From the NCBI GenBank assembly GCA_964626015.1, contig CAZVCC010000047.1, forward strand, positions 1 through 24,700: a DNA stretch of 24,700 nt, given 5' to 3'. The translations under genes were made by a program, and so were the position numbers. The notes beneath the pieces are model-generated. The model searched no databases and was not told the origin of the DNA. It saw only the letters and a program-made list of their open reading frames with translations. Positions 1 through 9,300 of this stretch are shown here, piece after piece. This stretch comes from CAIKZJ01 sp964626015. Lineage in GTDB: Bacteria > Bacteroidota > Ignavibacteria > Tepidaquicellales > Tepidaquicellaceae. The number at the start of each line of letters is the position of its first letter. Within the stretch, counting starts at the first letter, position 1.

Positions 1-9
1 ATTTCCTCC

Positions 10-31
10 AAAAGCAAAAAGTTGCTTTTTT
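10..31 (+). terminator. Rho-independent terminator of a gene left of the window
   Basis: The arms AAAAGCAA (10-17) and TTGCTTTT (22-29) form an 8-bp perfect stem around a 4-base loop, and the T run continues to 31. The stem is AT-rich with only two G-C pairs, so it may be weak. Its orientation suits a plus-strand gene ending just left of the window. Confidence 0.5.
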
Positions 32-35
32 ATGT

Positions 36-90
36 ATGCCTGCGATATGCCTGCGATATGCCTGCGATATGCCTGCGATATATCTACGAT
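36..90. repeat. 11-bp tandem repeat array A
   Basis: The unit ATGCCTGCGAT occurs four times without a change at 36-46, 47-57, 58-68 and 69-79. A fifth copy at 80-90 differs at three positions. The unit is not a multiple of three and the array is not in a reading frame of any gene I can support. It starts 4 bp after the T run of the terminator. Confidence 0.9.
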
Positions 91-299
91 ATTCATATAT
101 TATATTAAGTTGCTGAATTAACAATGTTTTCATATCAGCATATCAATATTTTGTTAAAATACCATACAATTCAATTCTGGAAATTAATTCCCAAATTTTG
201 TAGATTACTATGCTAGTTCTTTAATTTTTCAGCTTTGAATTTATTTATTCATTTATTCCAAAAATTAGAAAATATTTTGGCATACGTGGCAGGAGTACT

Positions 300-332
300 G
301 TGTCAGAACCGTGTCAGATACGTTCTAGATTC
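300..332. repeat. 11-bp tandem repeat array B
   Basis: GTGTCAGAACC (300-310) is followed directly by GTGTCAGATAC (311-321), identical at 9 of 11 positions. The next 11 bases (322-332) match the second copy at 7 of 11. The sequence just before (286-298) resembles a further copy carrying a 2-base insertion. The unit is unrelated in sequence to array A but has the same period. Confidence 0.65.
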
Positions 333-339
333 TTGTTAA

Positions 340-394
340 GAGCGGGAAATGAGCGGGAAATATACGGGAACCGAGCGGGAAATGAGCGGGGTTT
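340..394. repeat. 11-bp tandem repeat array C
   Basis: Five 11-base units tile this stretch exactly. GAGCGGGAAAT is perfect at 340-350, 351-361 and 373-383; 362-372 is degenerate but keeps the central CGGGAA, and 384-394 starts with GAGCGGG and then diverges. The array is GC-rich compared with its surroundings and ends 44 bp from the stop of the neighbouring minus-strand gene. Confidence 0.85.
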
Positions 395-438
395 AAGTCA
401 AATAATTATTTTCCTCATTATTCATAATAAAATTTACC

Positions 439-1302
439 TTAATTTTGCCATTTAACCCTGTTTACATCGTTTGGAATTTCTACATCAAAATTTAAATCTT
501 GTTGATTTGTTAAATATGTTTCATTCACAATTTTCATGTACTCTTTTGAAAGTGGTTTTTCAATCTCGACTTTTCGTGCAAAATATCCATTCGACACAGT
601 AACATAATTACTGTAAATTATTTTTAGATACTCTTTTTTATTCGTGTTTATATAAGCATATTGTTCAACATATTTATTATCCGCATTAATCCAGTATTTA
701 ATAAATTTGTTATTTTTTCCTTTCAATGTAATAACAATTTTGCCGCTGTCTTCAGACATCGATAAAGTATCGAAATCAGAATATACTATTCTTCCAGTCC
801 CCGACATGACATTCATCAGGTCATCGAAAGTACATTTTATCCTCGCAATTGCACCGATATTATTATCGGTTGTAGGACCCTCAATAACCTTGTCGTTAAG
901 ATTATCAAAATAAATAAAATTATTCCTGTTAACGTTAGCTATAACCGCATCCTTGCTGATAAAAGCAAAACCGCCAGATATTTTGAACCATAAACTGTCA
1001 TTCTTTTTAACTCTAATATTAATATTTCCCGTTTGATTAAGAGATGAAGCTTTTATCTTAACAATATTTTCAGTTGATATAAGATTAACCTTATCGTAAT
1101 TAAAATTCACTATTCTTATTAAGTCGATAGCTTTAATTCTTTCAGGTGAGTTAAGAAATATTTCATGGTTCTTTTCAAATGAACCAAGCGTATCCAGCTT
1201 TCTATTCAAAGAATCAATTACTGAACCATTTTCCTGCGAATACACAATAGAATAGTTACAGTAAAATGATAACAGAAGTAATATTTGTATTATTATTCTC
1301 AA
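439..1302 (-). CDS. Secreted DUF4292-like (LolB-fold-like) protein
   Basis: This is probably an exported protein of the DUF4292 type found in Bacteroidota-related bacteria, thought to share the LolA/LolB lipoprotein-carrier fold; its function is not established. With a TTG start at 1302 the protein has 287 residues and opens with a compact signal peptide (one Arg, then ILLLL, ending near SIVYSQ at residue 23). There is no good lipobox, so I expect a soluble secreted or periplasmic protein. The middle, with NIRVKKNDSLWFKISG and later DDLMNVMSG, resembles the DUF4292 pattern of a basic strand, a Trp-containing strand and a D..M/L..G turn. ATG starts at 1377 or 1407 are also possible, but they add an unusual N-terminal extension and overlap the start of hemW. 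The family call is from memory of the pattern and is moderately secure. Confidence 0.6.
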   Translation of the reverse strand: MRIIIQILLLLSFYCNYSIVYSQENGSVIDSLNRKLDTLGSFEKNHEIFLNSPERIKAIDLIRIVNFNYDKVNLISTENIVKIKASSLNQTGNINIRVKKNDSLWFKISGGFAFISKDAVIANVNRNNFIYFDNLNDKVIEGPTTDNNIGAIARIKCTFDDLMNVMSGTGRIVYSDFDTLSMSEDSGKIVITLKGKNNKFIKYWINADNKYVEQYAYINTNKKEYLKIIYSNYVTVSNGYFARKVEIEKPLSKEYMKIVNETYLTNQQDLNFDVEIPNDVNRVKWQN

Positions 1303-1376
1303 AGCTAAGGTGTATATATTAAGTATCAATTTATTTAATTTAACGAGAAAAGAAAACTCATTTAAAGCTATATACA

Positions 1377-2516
1377 TTGTCATTAGGATTATACATTCAT
1401 ATTCCATTTTGCCGAAGAAGATGCAGTTACTGTGACTTCTATTTAACTACAAATATGAATTTAATAAATTCATTCGTAAATTCTGTGATGAAAGAGATTC
1501 AATTATATTCCGCACAATTCCAAAGCGATAAAGTAGATACGATTTATTTCGGCGGTGGTACTCCAAGTTCCCTTAAAACAGAGTTTCTATCAGATATTCT
1601 TTCCACGATATTTAATAATTTTAATATTTCTAATAATCCTGAAATTACTATTGAATGCAATCCGGAGGATGTCATAGAAGATAAGCATAAATTTCAAAGT
1701 ATTGCTAAAACCGGCGTAAACAGAATAAGTCTGGGTATTCAATCGTTTATTGATTCCGAACTGCTCTTTCTGACAAGACATCACAACGCAAATGATGCGA
1801 ACAATTCAATCAAGATTTTACAAGACATTTTCCCTAATTTGAGTATTGACTTAATCTATGCTATGCATAATCAAAGTATTGAGAATGTTGAGTATAATTT
1901 AAAGAGTGTATCACGTCACGATATAAAGCATGTCTCAGCATATACACTGATACTCGAGAAAGGAACGTTGATGCACAAACAAATGGAAAAAACTGAATTG
2001 ATTAAACAATCTGATAAAATATCCGAGCAATATTACTTTGTAATTTCTAATTTGCTTGAAAGTTTGGGCTATAGACATTATGAAGTATCAAATTATTCAA
2101 TACCGGGGTTTGAATCCCGACACAATCTTAAATACTGGAATTTTGAAAACTACCTCGGACTCGGACCGTCGGCACATTCTTTTATTGAAAATAAAAGATT
2201 TTCTAACGTAAGTAATCTAACGTTATATAATAATTTGATTGAACATAATAAACTGCCCTTGGAGAACGAAATATTATTGAACAAAACACAGAAGCGTAAT
2301 GATTACTTCATATCTGTATTTAGAAGCCAAGGAGTTGAATTTAGTAAATATAAAATACTTTTTAATGAAGATTTTTTAGTAAATTATAGAAAAGAAGCTG
2401 AGGAATTATTGAATTTAAGACTGGCTAATATTTCAGAAACGCATTTTTATTTAACACAGAAGGGATTTGCTCTTGCTGACGAAATAACAATAAAATTTAT
2501 AACTAATGATGATTAG
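1377..2516 (+). CDS. hemW: Radical SAM heme chaperone HemW
   Basis: HemW is a cytoplasmic radical SAM protein that binds heme and delivers it to target enzymes; it is often mislabelled as oxygen-independent coproporphyrinogen III oxidase. The N-terminus has HIPFC followed by the CxxxCxxC cluster-binding cysteines C12, C16 and C19, with F21 after them. YFGGGTPS (57-64) is the SAM-binding glycine motif, and the family motif HNLKYW lies in the C-terminal half. At 379 residues it fits HemW and lacks the N-terminal extension of true HemN. The start is TTG, chosen because it places the cluster motif at the usual distance; no ATG lies nearby. It diverges from the DUF4292-like gene, and its last 4 bases overlap the end of the convergent yraN gene. 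Confidence 0.92.
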   Translation: MSLGLYIHIPFCRRRCSYCDFYLTTNMNLINSFVNSVMKEIQLYSAQFQSDKVDTIYFGGGTPSSLKTEFLSDILSTIFNNFNISNNPEITIECNPEDVIEDKHKFQSIAKTGVNRISLGIQSFIDSELLFLTRHHNANDANNSIKILQDIFPNLSIDLIYAMHNQSIENVEYNLKSVSRHDIKHVSAYTLILEKGTLMHKQMEKTELIKQSDKISEQYYFVISNLLESLGYRHYEVSNYSIPGFESRHNLKYWNFENYLGLGPSAHSFIENKRFSNVSNLTLYNNLIEHNKLPLENEILLNKTQKRNDYFISVFRSQGVEFSKYKILFNEDFLVNYRKEAEELLNLRLANISETHFYLTQKGFALADEITIKFITNDD

Positions 2517-2872
2517 AATCCGTTAACGATATGTTTATGTATGTATTCTCCACCATTTTTTAGAACACTGAAAATGTCAAATCTAATTTTATGATTCTTG
2601 AATTCCCTATTTAGTTTCAAAAAAACTGACGCTGCTGTTCGAATATTAAGTTGTTTTTTTGCATCGATTGCATCTTCGGGTTGTCCGTAATCAGTAGATG
2701 TTCTGGTTTTTACTTCAAAGAAAACAATTTCTTTAGATTTTTTATCTTCAAAAATCAGGTCGATTTCAAGCTTCTTAAATGTAAAATTACTCGCAATGAA
2801 TTTTAGACCTTTCTTGATAAGCTTTTCTTTAGCAAACTGTTCGCCCTTTTTCCCAAAATCTTTACGATACAT
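2513..2872 (-). CDS. yraN: YraN/UPF0102 family nuclease-like protein
   Basis: This small protein (119 residues) belongs to UPF0102/YraN, which has a restriction-endonuclease-like fold related to Holliday junction resolvases; its cellular role is unclear. The usual motifs are all present: GKKGEQFA near the start (G10, E11), LEIDLI with E36 and D38, and FFEVKTR with E53 and K55, followed by G-x-P and a conserved AKKQ segment. The acidic residues and the E-x-K motif match the nuclease active-site pattern. It lies one base downstream of rnhB on the same strand, a pairing common in many bacteria, and is probably cotranscribed with it. Its stop overlaps the hemW stop by 4 bases. Confidence 0.9.
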   Translation of the reverse strand: MYRKDFGKKGEQFAKEKLIKKGLKFIASNFTFKKLEIDLIFEDKKSKEIVFFEVKTRTSTDYGQPEDAIDAKKQLNIRTAASVFLKLNREFKNHKIRFDIFSVLKNGGEYIHKHIVNGF

Positions 2873-2873
2873 A

Positions 2874-3446
2874 TTAAGAAAGTATTATATTTCTAAGAAA
2901 ACTTTTTCTATGAATCGGACATATTCCGTGTTTCTTTATAGCGCTTATATGTTTCTTTGTACCGTAACCCTTATTCGAACAAAATCCGTAAACAGGATAA
3001 CTCGTATCATAATTTTGCATTATTTTGTCTCTTGTAACTTTTGCAATTATTGATGCACAAGAAATTTCATAAAACTTATCGTCACCTTTTACAATGGTTT
3101 CATAGTTTATACCTTTATGATAATCATTTCTGAGCTTCAAGTAATTTCCGTCGATAATATATTTATCGGGCTTACAAGTCAGACTTCTTATACATTCTTC
3201 AATACCGAGCATTGTCGATTGAAGTATGTTCATGTCATCAATAGTTTTATTATCAACAACGCTAATTTTATACTCAATAGCGTATTCAGTAATTTTTTCA
3301 AAGAGAATATGCCGTTTTCTTTCTGATAATCTCTTAGAATCCTTCACACCTTCAATCTTTTGGAACGAAGGTATTATGACGGCTGCAACGACAACAGGAC
3401 CTGCCAGTGGTCCTCTGCCTGCCTCATCAATACCGCAAAATAGCAT
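2874..3446 (-). CDS. rnhB: Ribonuclease HII
   Basis: RNase HII cleaves RNA in RNA/DNA hybrids and incises at single ribonucleotides misincorporated in DNA, starting ribonucleotide excision repair. The 190-residue protein begins with the family hallmark GIDEAGRGPLAGPV, giving catalytic D7 and E8 and the GRG loop that reads the 2'-OH. D99 (in IIDGN) and D122 (in VKGDD) complete the four-acid metal site, and ISCASIIAKVTRD follows with a Cys where Ala is usual. Length and motif spacing are normal and the ATG gives a standard N-terminus. It is the first gene of the rnhB-yraN pair; its promoter should lie in the 242-bp spacer to its right. Confidence 0.95.
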   Translation of the reverse strand: MLFCGIDEAGRGPLAGPVVVAAVIIPSFQKIEGVKDSKRLSERKRHILFEKITEYAIEYKISVVDNKTIDDMNILQSTMLGIEECIRSLTCKPDKYIIDGNYLKLRNDYHKGINYETIVKGDDKFYEISCASIIAKVTRDKIMQNYDTSYPVYGFCSNKGYGTKKHISAIKKHGICPIHRKSFLRNIILS

Positions 3447-3643
3447 AGAAATTTTAAATTATTATAAAAATAGCAATATAAATATAAAATAAAAACTGAA
3501 TATATGTGATCCCAAAAATTTATATTAACCAATAACTAATTTGCTGCTTATAGCTTATTTGAAAATATTTAAAGTTTTTGTTTTAATTATTCGTTTTACT
3601 TACAATAAATACAAGTGTTTATTCATTTTCTATTAAAAATTAA

Positions 3644-3673
3644 TTGACTAAATTAAGTGTTTTTAGTTAAAAA
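3644..3673 (+). promoter_or_regulatory. Possible sigma-70-type promoter of the long operon
   Basis: TTGACT (3644-3649) matches the -35 consensus at 5 of 6 positions, and TAAAAA (3668-3673) matches the -10 consensus at 4 of 6 with an 18-bp spacer. It sits 15 bp before the TTG start of the GH2-like gene, in the only sizeable gap (3447-3688) ahead of the directon. The same -35 hexamer precedes the tRNA gene in this window. In AT-rich DNA such matches arise easily. The rest of the gap shows nothing else, although rnhB must also have its promoter there. Confidence 0.35.
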
Positions 3674-3688
3674 TGGCGTAATTTTAAT

Positions 3689-6304
3689 TTGAATTCAGAT
3701 ACAAAACTATCAATATTCTTGGAATTTAAATCAAAAAGTAAAATATTAAATATTTTTCTGTTTTTTATTTTATTAATAATCCCATCTTTTCCATTTGAAT
3801 CAATTCAAGCTCAAATAAAGGTGTTTGAAAGAAATAATAATGAGTTGAACAACGACGAAACTATATTTAAATCAGAAACCAGAATTAAAATTGATTTAGG
3901 AGGTAGATGGAATATTGCTTTCGACAATTCTGAAGTGTTTACAAACATAAATGTACCTTTTGCGACTGACTACAGAAATTCACTCGTTATTAATCGGAGT
4001 TTTGATATAAATGATTCTCTTCTGTCAAAGTATAATTTTATATTTTATGCTGAAAGTATTAATTATGAATCAGAAGTTACAATCAACAAGGTTATCGTGT
4101 CAAGAAATAATGGCGGCAGTAAGTTTATCTATAACGACATACAAGAGAACTTAATACAGAATAGCAACAATATTTCAATCAAAATATCAGGAACACTTAA
4201 TAATTCAAAAACTTTTCCACTCACTTCGCAAGTAAATTATGCACGAAATTTCACAGGTGTTCTTGGCAATGTATACATTCTTGCAGTCCCGAAGATATAC
4301 ATATCCGAATCACTTATTAAATACACGTTCTCGAATGACAATGTTATATCCTTAACGAATAATATAAGTATTAACTCACTTTACATAGATACATTAATGC
4401 TTGAAGGGAGCAGTTTTTATGTCAAAACAGACATAATCAGAATTTCAGACACATTTAAAATATACGAAAGTCCAATCACAAAATTCGACCCCAAAAATTA
4501 TCAGAATTACAAATTATCAAATATTTTAACAATAAAGAATATAGACCTTTGGTCAGCAGAGAATCCAACACTTTACTTGATAAGTACTTCGTTATACTAT
4601 AAAGATGATCTTATTGATAATGTAATTTATGAAACCGGTTTTAAGAAAACCAAAATAGAGGGAAATAGTTTTTTAATTAATGGTTCAAGCATAATTATAA
4701 AAGGTATTAATTATTTTGAAGATCAGCCATTAAATGCAAATGCTTTAGATTATAGTAACGTAGAAAAGGATTTAAAAAATATAAAAGAGCTTGGATTTAA
4801 TACCATAAGAGTCCCAGGAAAATCAGCTCATCCATTTGTAGTTAAGGCAACTCAAAGAATCGGTCTTTATTTACTCCAAGAATACCCGTTTAACGAAGTA
4901 CCATTGAGTTTATTAAGGAATGAAAGTTTTATTAATGAAGGAATCGATTTCTGTTCTAATATAATTAAACGTGATATATATTCACCTTCGATACTTGCAT
5001 GGGGAATTGGCAATGACTTTGATGTAACGGCACCCGAATCAGAAAAATATGCATTAAAAATTAAAGATGCAATAATACTACTTGACAACCGACCCATATA
5101 TTATACGACAAAAAACATTACAAACGATAAAATTGCCGGTATTATTGGTATTAAGGGTTACAATCTTTCTGAACATGATTTTAACGCAGCAAAAACAAGA
5201 ATTGAAAAATTAAATAAATCAGAACTTGTTTTTATTTCATCTCTGGGAGTTGCTACAGATAACAATAACAGAAACGGGTATGGAGATTTAAGAAGCGCAG
5301 AATATCAGGCAAAATATTTAACTGAAATAATAAGTTCATTACACCCAATACAGGGATTCATGATTAGCTCTTATGCAGATTACTTTGCAGAAGCACCGCT
5401 CATTATTCATTACGAAGAATCAGCACCTTCTTTAAAAACGAACGGGATTTACGATTATGGAAGAAATCCAAAGTACTCAAGTACGATTATAAAAAGAATG
5501 CTTAATAATCAGGGTTTTCAGAAAATTCCGGAGGGGAATGTTTCATACACATACTCAAAATCATCGAATTATTTCGTAGTTTTTGGTCTGCTGATAATCA
5601 TTCTTCTTCTGTTGGTACTTAGTAAAATTCGATATTTTAAAGATAATTTAGTAAGAAGTGTAATAACTCCAAGAAATTTTCTATATACTATTAAGGAACA
5701 GAATGATGTACCGTATTTTCACAGTATTATATTGATAATTATTCTTTCTTCAATACTTAGCTTGTTATTCAGTTCGCTATTGTACAACTTTAGAATTGAA
5801 TCGGATTTTGATTTAATCCTTTCAAAATTAATTGACAATTATTCAGTTAAAATATTTGCAATTAATATGCTGAACAATCCGGTTTTAATGTTTATAATAC
5901 TTTTTTTAATAATAGTTATTTTATTCTTTTTTACGTACTTATTAACTAAACTTTTAATAAGACTCTTAAAGAGAAAAGCAATATTGCGTCCCTCATTCGC
6001 CGTTACAATCTGGTCATTTGTTTTGTTCTCTATATTTCTACCATTTGGAATAATATTCAGTAAAATAATTGACACTAACAGTTCTACGATAATACTTTTT
6101 ACGTTATATCTTTACTTGGGTGTTTTAGCCTATTCACTTTTAAAATTAATTAATGGGGTAAAATACGTGTTTGATTTAGGTATGGTAAAATCGTATTTTT
6201 ACGGTGTTTTGCTGATAGCAATAATATTCACGTTAAATTACTATTACTTTTTTTCTTATAAATCCATCGGTATTTTTATCGATTTAATTAACAGTTATAA
6301 CTGA
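3689..6304 (+). CDS. GH2-like pseudoglycosidase fused to a multi-pass membrane domain
   Basis: This 871-residue protein has a signal or anchor segment (about 20-41), a GH2 sugar-binding-like beta domain (about 68-200), an Ig-like linker ending in LWSAENPTLY (287-296), a GH2 TIM-barrel-like domain (about 315-605) and about six membrane segments (near 627-645, 677-699, 730-756, 771-791, 800-820, 834-854). Known GH2 enzymes use a Glu after Asn as acid/base and a Glu in a TE[YF]G-like motif as nucleophile. Here the matching segments read WGIGND (D443) and ISSLG (S518), so both appear replaced and the protein is probably not a normal glycosidase. The ectodomain should be periplasmic. The membrane part faintly recalls Yip1-type domains; I am unsure of this. 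The start is TTG; a second TTG at 3719 also gives a good signal segment. The stop abuts smc directly. Function is unknown. Confidence 0.7.
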   Translation: MNSDTKLSIFLEFKSKSKILNIFLFFILLIIPSFPFESIQAQIKVFERNNNELNNDETIFKSETRIKIDLGGRWNIAFDNSEVFTNINVPFATDYRNSLVINRSFDINDSLLSKYNFIFYAESINYESEVTINKVIVSRNNGGSKFIYNDIQENLIQNSNNISIKISGTLNNSKTFPLTSQVNYARNFTGVLGNVYILAVPKIYISESLIKYTFSNDNVISLTNNISINSLYIDTLMLEGSSFYVKTDIIRISDTFKIYESPITKFDPKNYQNYKLSNILTIKNIDLWSAENPTLYLISTSLYYKDDLIDNVIYETGFKKTKIEGNSFLINGSSIIIKGINYFEDQPLNANALDYSNVEKDLKNIKELGFNTIRVPGKSAHPFVVKATQRIGLYLLQEYPFNEVPLSLLRNESFINEGIDFCSNIIKRDIYSPSILAWGIGNDFDVTAPESEKYALKIKDAIILLDNRPIYYTTKNITNDKIAGIIGIKGYNLSEHDFNAAKTRIEKLNKSELVFISSLGVATDNNNRNGYGDLRSAEYQAKYLTEIISSLHPIQGFMISSYADYFAEAPLIIHYEESAPSLKTNGIYDYGRNPKYSSTIIKRMLNNQGFQKIPEGNVSYTYSKSSNYFVVFGLLIIILLLLVLSKIRYFKDNLVRSVITPRNFLYTIKEQNDVPYFHSIILIIILSSILSLLFSSLLYNFRIESDFDLILSKLIDNYSVKIFAINMLNNPVLMFIILFLIIVILFFFTYLLTKLLIRLLKRKAILRPSFAVTIWSFVLFSIFLPFGIIFSKIIDTNSSTIILFTLYLYLGVLAYSLLKLINGVKYVFDLGMVKSYFYGVLLIAIIFTLNYYYFFSYKSIGIFIDLINSYN

Positions 6305-9300
6305 TTGTATTTATCAAAACTTGAAATATTCGGTTTTAAATCTTTTCCTGAAAAGACAACCATTGAATTCAGCGGCGGAGTCTCAGCTATAGTTGGACCT
6401 AACGGTTCTGGTAAATCGAATATTGTTGATGCACTAAGATGGGTTTTAGGAGAACAAGGCGATAAAGCTCTAAGAAGTGAAAGGAGAGAAGATGTAGTTT
6501 TCAGCGGAACGAGTAAAAGAAAACCGCTGAGTATTGCAGAGGTTGCACTTACAATACAAAATAACCGGAACATACTACCGACAGAATATTCAGAGGTACA
6601 AATTGCAAGACGATTTTACAGAAGCGGTGATACAGAATACTATCTAAACGGTACAAAAGTAAGACTTAAAGATATAAAAACGCTTTTTCTTGATACCGGA
6701 ATCGGACCGGATGCGTATTCGGTTATTGAACTAAAAATGGTTGAAACTATACTCTCGCACGTAAAGAATGAGAGAAGAAAAATGTTCGAAGAAGCGTCGG
6801 GAATAGTTTCGTATAAACAAAACCGTGACCTTACGTATAAGAAACTTGAATCTGTTAAAGAAACACTTAAAAGAGTCAATGATATAATTCGTGAGAAACA
6901 GAGAAATGTTTCAACTCTTGAGCGGCAAGCAAAGAAGAATGAAGAAGCGAAAATAGTTTTTAATGAATTAAAACTGCTGGAAATAGTCTTTTACTCTTAC
7001 GAATATGATAAGATGCATTTCGAGATTAAGGAGATTAAAGACCATGAAAATGAGAACATAACATTAAAAGCTAAACTTGAATCAGAACTTAAACTAAGTA
7101 ACAGTAAATATGATTCAATACAGCCAGAAATAAATGAACTTGAAAGAAACTCAAGTGAGATTAATGAAGAACTTGATGAGGTAAAAGACAATATAAATAG
7201 ATTAGAAAGAGATAATTTAGTTAAGACAGAAAAAAGCAAAAACTTAAACTCAAACATTGAAAGATTAGTTGAAGAGATAGATACGCTTTCTGAAAACTTG
7301 GAGAAGAGCAAAGCAAAAAATGATGAACTCGAAAAAGTTATTTCGGTACTTAAACGCACGATTGAAATTTCAGAAGCGTCGCTCTTGGAGAAAAAAGCAA
7401 ATGTCGATAGAACAATTACACTGATAACTAACAAGAAGACAGAAATTTCGGATATTGGTATTAATGTTAAAGAGAACTTGAAAAAATTTAATCGACAGAA
7501 GACAGAGTATGAAAAGAGCAAATTCACACAGGAAAATAATCTTGAACGGCTGAAACAAATTTCTGAAAACAACAAAGATCTGCTGGAAGAAATATCACAT
7601 CTCGAGAAGGAAAAATATTCACATCAGGAAGAACTCGAAAGAGTTAATAAAAGCAAACGAAATGTTGAGAATGAACTCAGGGCTGAGATTGAGAAAAGAC
7701 AAAAATTAAACATAAAGATTGAATCCCTTCGCAAGGAGATAACAGACCTAACAATAAATCTTCAAAATAACAAGAGTAAAACTGAATATCTTCAGAATAT
7801 TATAGATAACTTTGAAGATTTTGCTGAAGGCATTAAACATATTAAGAATGATAAAACGATAGATTACGCAAAGACTGTTCTTGATTCTTTAGAGGTAGAT
7901 GATAAGTATAAAATTGCAATCGAAACAGCATTGGGAGAGGTCGCTAATTATTTAATTGTTGATGATTCAAGATACCTTAATAAGCTGATTGATAAACTTT
8001 CGAATGATGACAAAGGAAAGGTCACTTTCATACTTGGTGACAAACTTATGTCTGAGAACAATTCCTTAATTCATTTTGATTATCAATATTTCAATCCGGA
8101 TTTACTAAAAGACAGTAACGTTTTAGGTTTTGCAGATAAGTTTATTAAATGTAAAAACATTGAGGATGAATATCTTTTCCGATATATTCTGGATGAATAT
8201 GTTATTGTTGAAGATCTTGATACAGCGTTCAGAGTTTCCTCGGATAACTATTACAAATTTATAACTCTTGACGGTGATATTGTTACACAAAGCGTTGTAA
8301 GATCCGGAGGAAAAACTAAAGAAGAGAATATAAGATTCGGACGAGAAAACCAGATCGAGAAGTTGCGAAAAGAAATGTTTGAACTTGAAGAAATGCTAAA
8401 GGATAATGAAGATGAGTTGAACAGGCAGAAAAGTAATATGAACCAATTAAAGGATTCAGAAATAAATTTAATGCTGGATGAACTCAATAAATCTGCAGTT
8501 AAACTTAATAATGAAATTTCTCTGATAGATTTCAGACTGTCTGACCTTAACAAGAATGTTTCAGAAAACGAAAATGTTTATAAGAAACTGAAAGAAGATA
8601 ATGAAAAACTTACAGTTAATATTAATGAATTCATTAAGATACTGTCAAAAATTGAGAATGAGCAATCTAATCTTGAAAAAGAACTGACCTTTTTAACTGA
8701 AGAATATACTCAGATAGACATTGAGCACACACAAAACCAATCAGATTATAGCACTTTCCTTATAGAATTCAATCGACTCAAAAACGAACTCAAAAATGAA
8801 GAAAACAGCTTAACGCGGATACAAAATACACTTGAATTTCAACACGCACAAATAAATAAAGATAGATTACAGATAGAAAAGAATAAATCCGAACTTGAAG
8901 AATATGCTGTATTAATAGCTTCCAATAATGATGGGATTCAGAAACTGAACCATGAAAGGAATGAAATAAAGAAGCGGCTTGATGATAACGATGAAATACT
9001 GAATGTAAAAAAATCGGAGAAGGAGATTATAGAAAAAGAGCAAAGGGTTAAGAGACATGAATTTGACAAGGTATCTCAGTTGTTAGTAGAATCACAAATT
9101 AAAATTAGAGAATATGAAATCCGCTCTGAACAATATACAGATATCCTTAATAAGAAATATGAGATAAACATTGAAAATCCTCCTGAAGAATTAAAAAACG
9201 ATCTTTTTGAGACTAAGAAAAGCTATTCGGACGTAAACAATATTTTCGACGAGGATAAAGCTTTTAGGGAGATTGATTCTTTAGCAGAAAGACTTAAAAG

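Larger units (their letters stand above)
1..438. other. Gene-free region with short tandem repeats
   Basis: No credible coding region is visible on either strand; the longest plus-strand ATG reading frame noticed (124-216, 30 codons) has no ribosome binding site or recognisable product. The region holds a terminator hairpin near its left end and three tandem-repeat arrays with an 11-bp period (36-90, 300-332, 340-394). The stretch 91-285 is AT-rich and I see nothing in it. The region lies downstream of the minus-strand gene ending at 439. Confidence 0.7.

Noticed and set aside
124..216. A 30-codon plus-strand reading frame in the left gap
   Set aside because: It has no ribosome binding site, no recognisable product and low-complexity AT-rich composition.
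36..394. The repeat arrays as a CRISPR array
   Set aside because: The units are 11 bp and directly adjacent with no spacers, and no cas gene is present.
1377..2516. hemW as oxygen-independent coproporphyrinogen oxidase (HemN)
   Set aside because: It lacks the N-terminal extension of HemN and has the length and HNLKYW motif of HemW.
3689..6304. The GH2-like gene as an active beta-galactosidase or beta-glucuronidase
   Set aside because: Both catalytic Glu positions appear replaced, and the fused membrane domain is not found in those enzymes.
6997..7575. A 192-residue Ser/Leu/Phe-rich frame antisense to smc
   Set aside because: It is the complement of Glu/Lys/Asn-rich coiled-coil codons, which stay free of stops on the opposite strand; composition is not protein-like.
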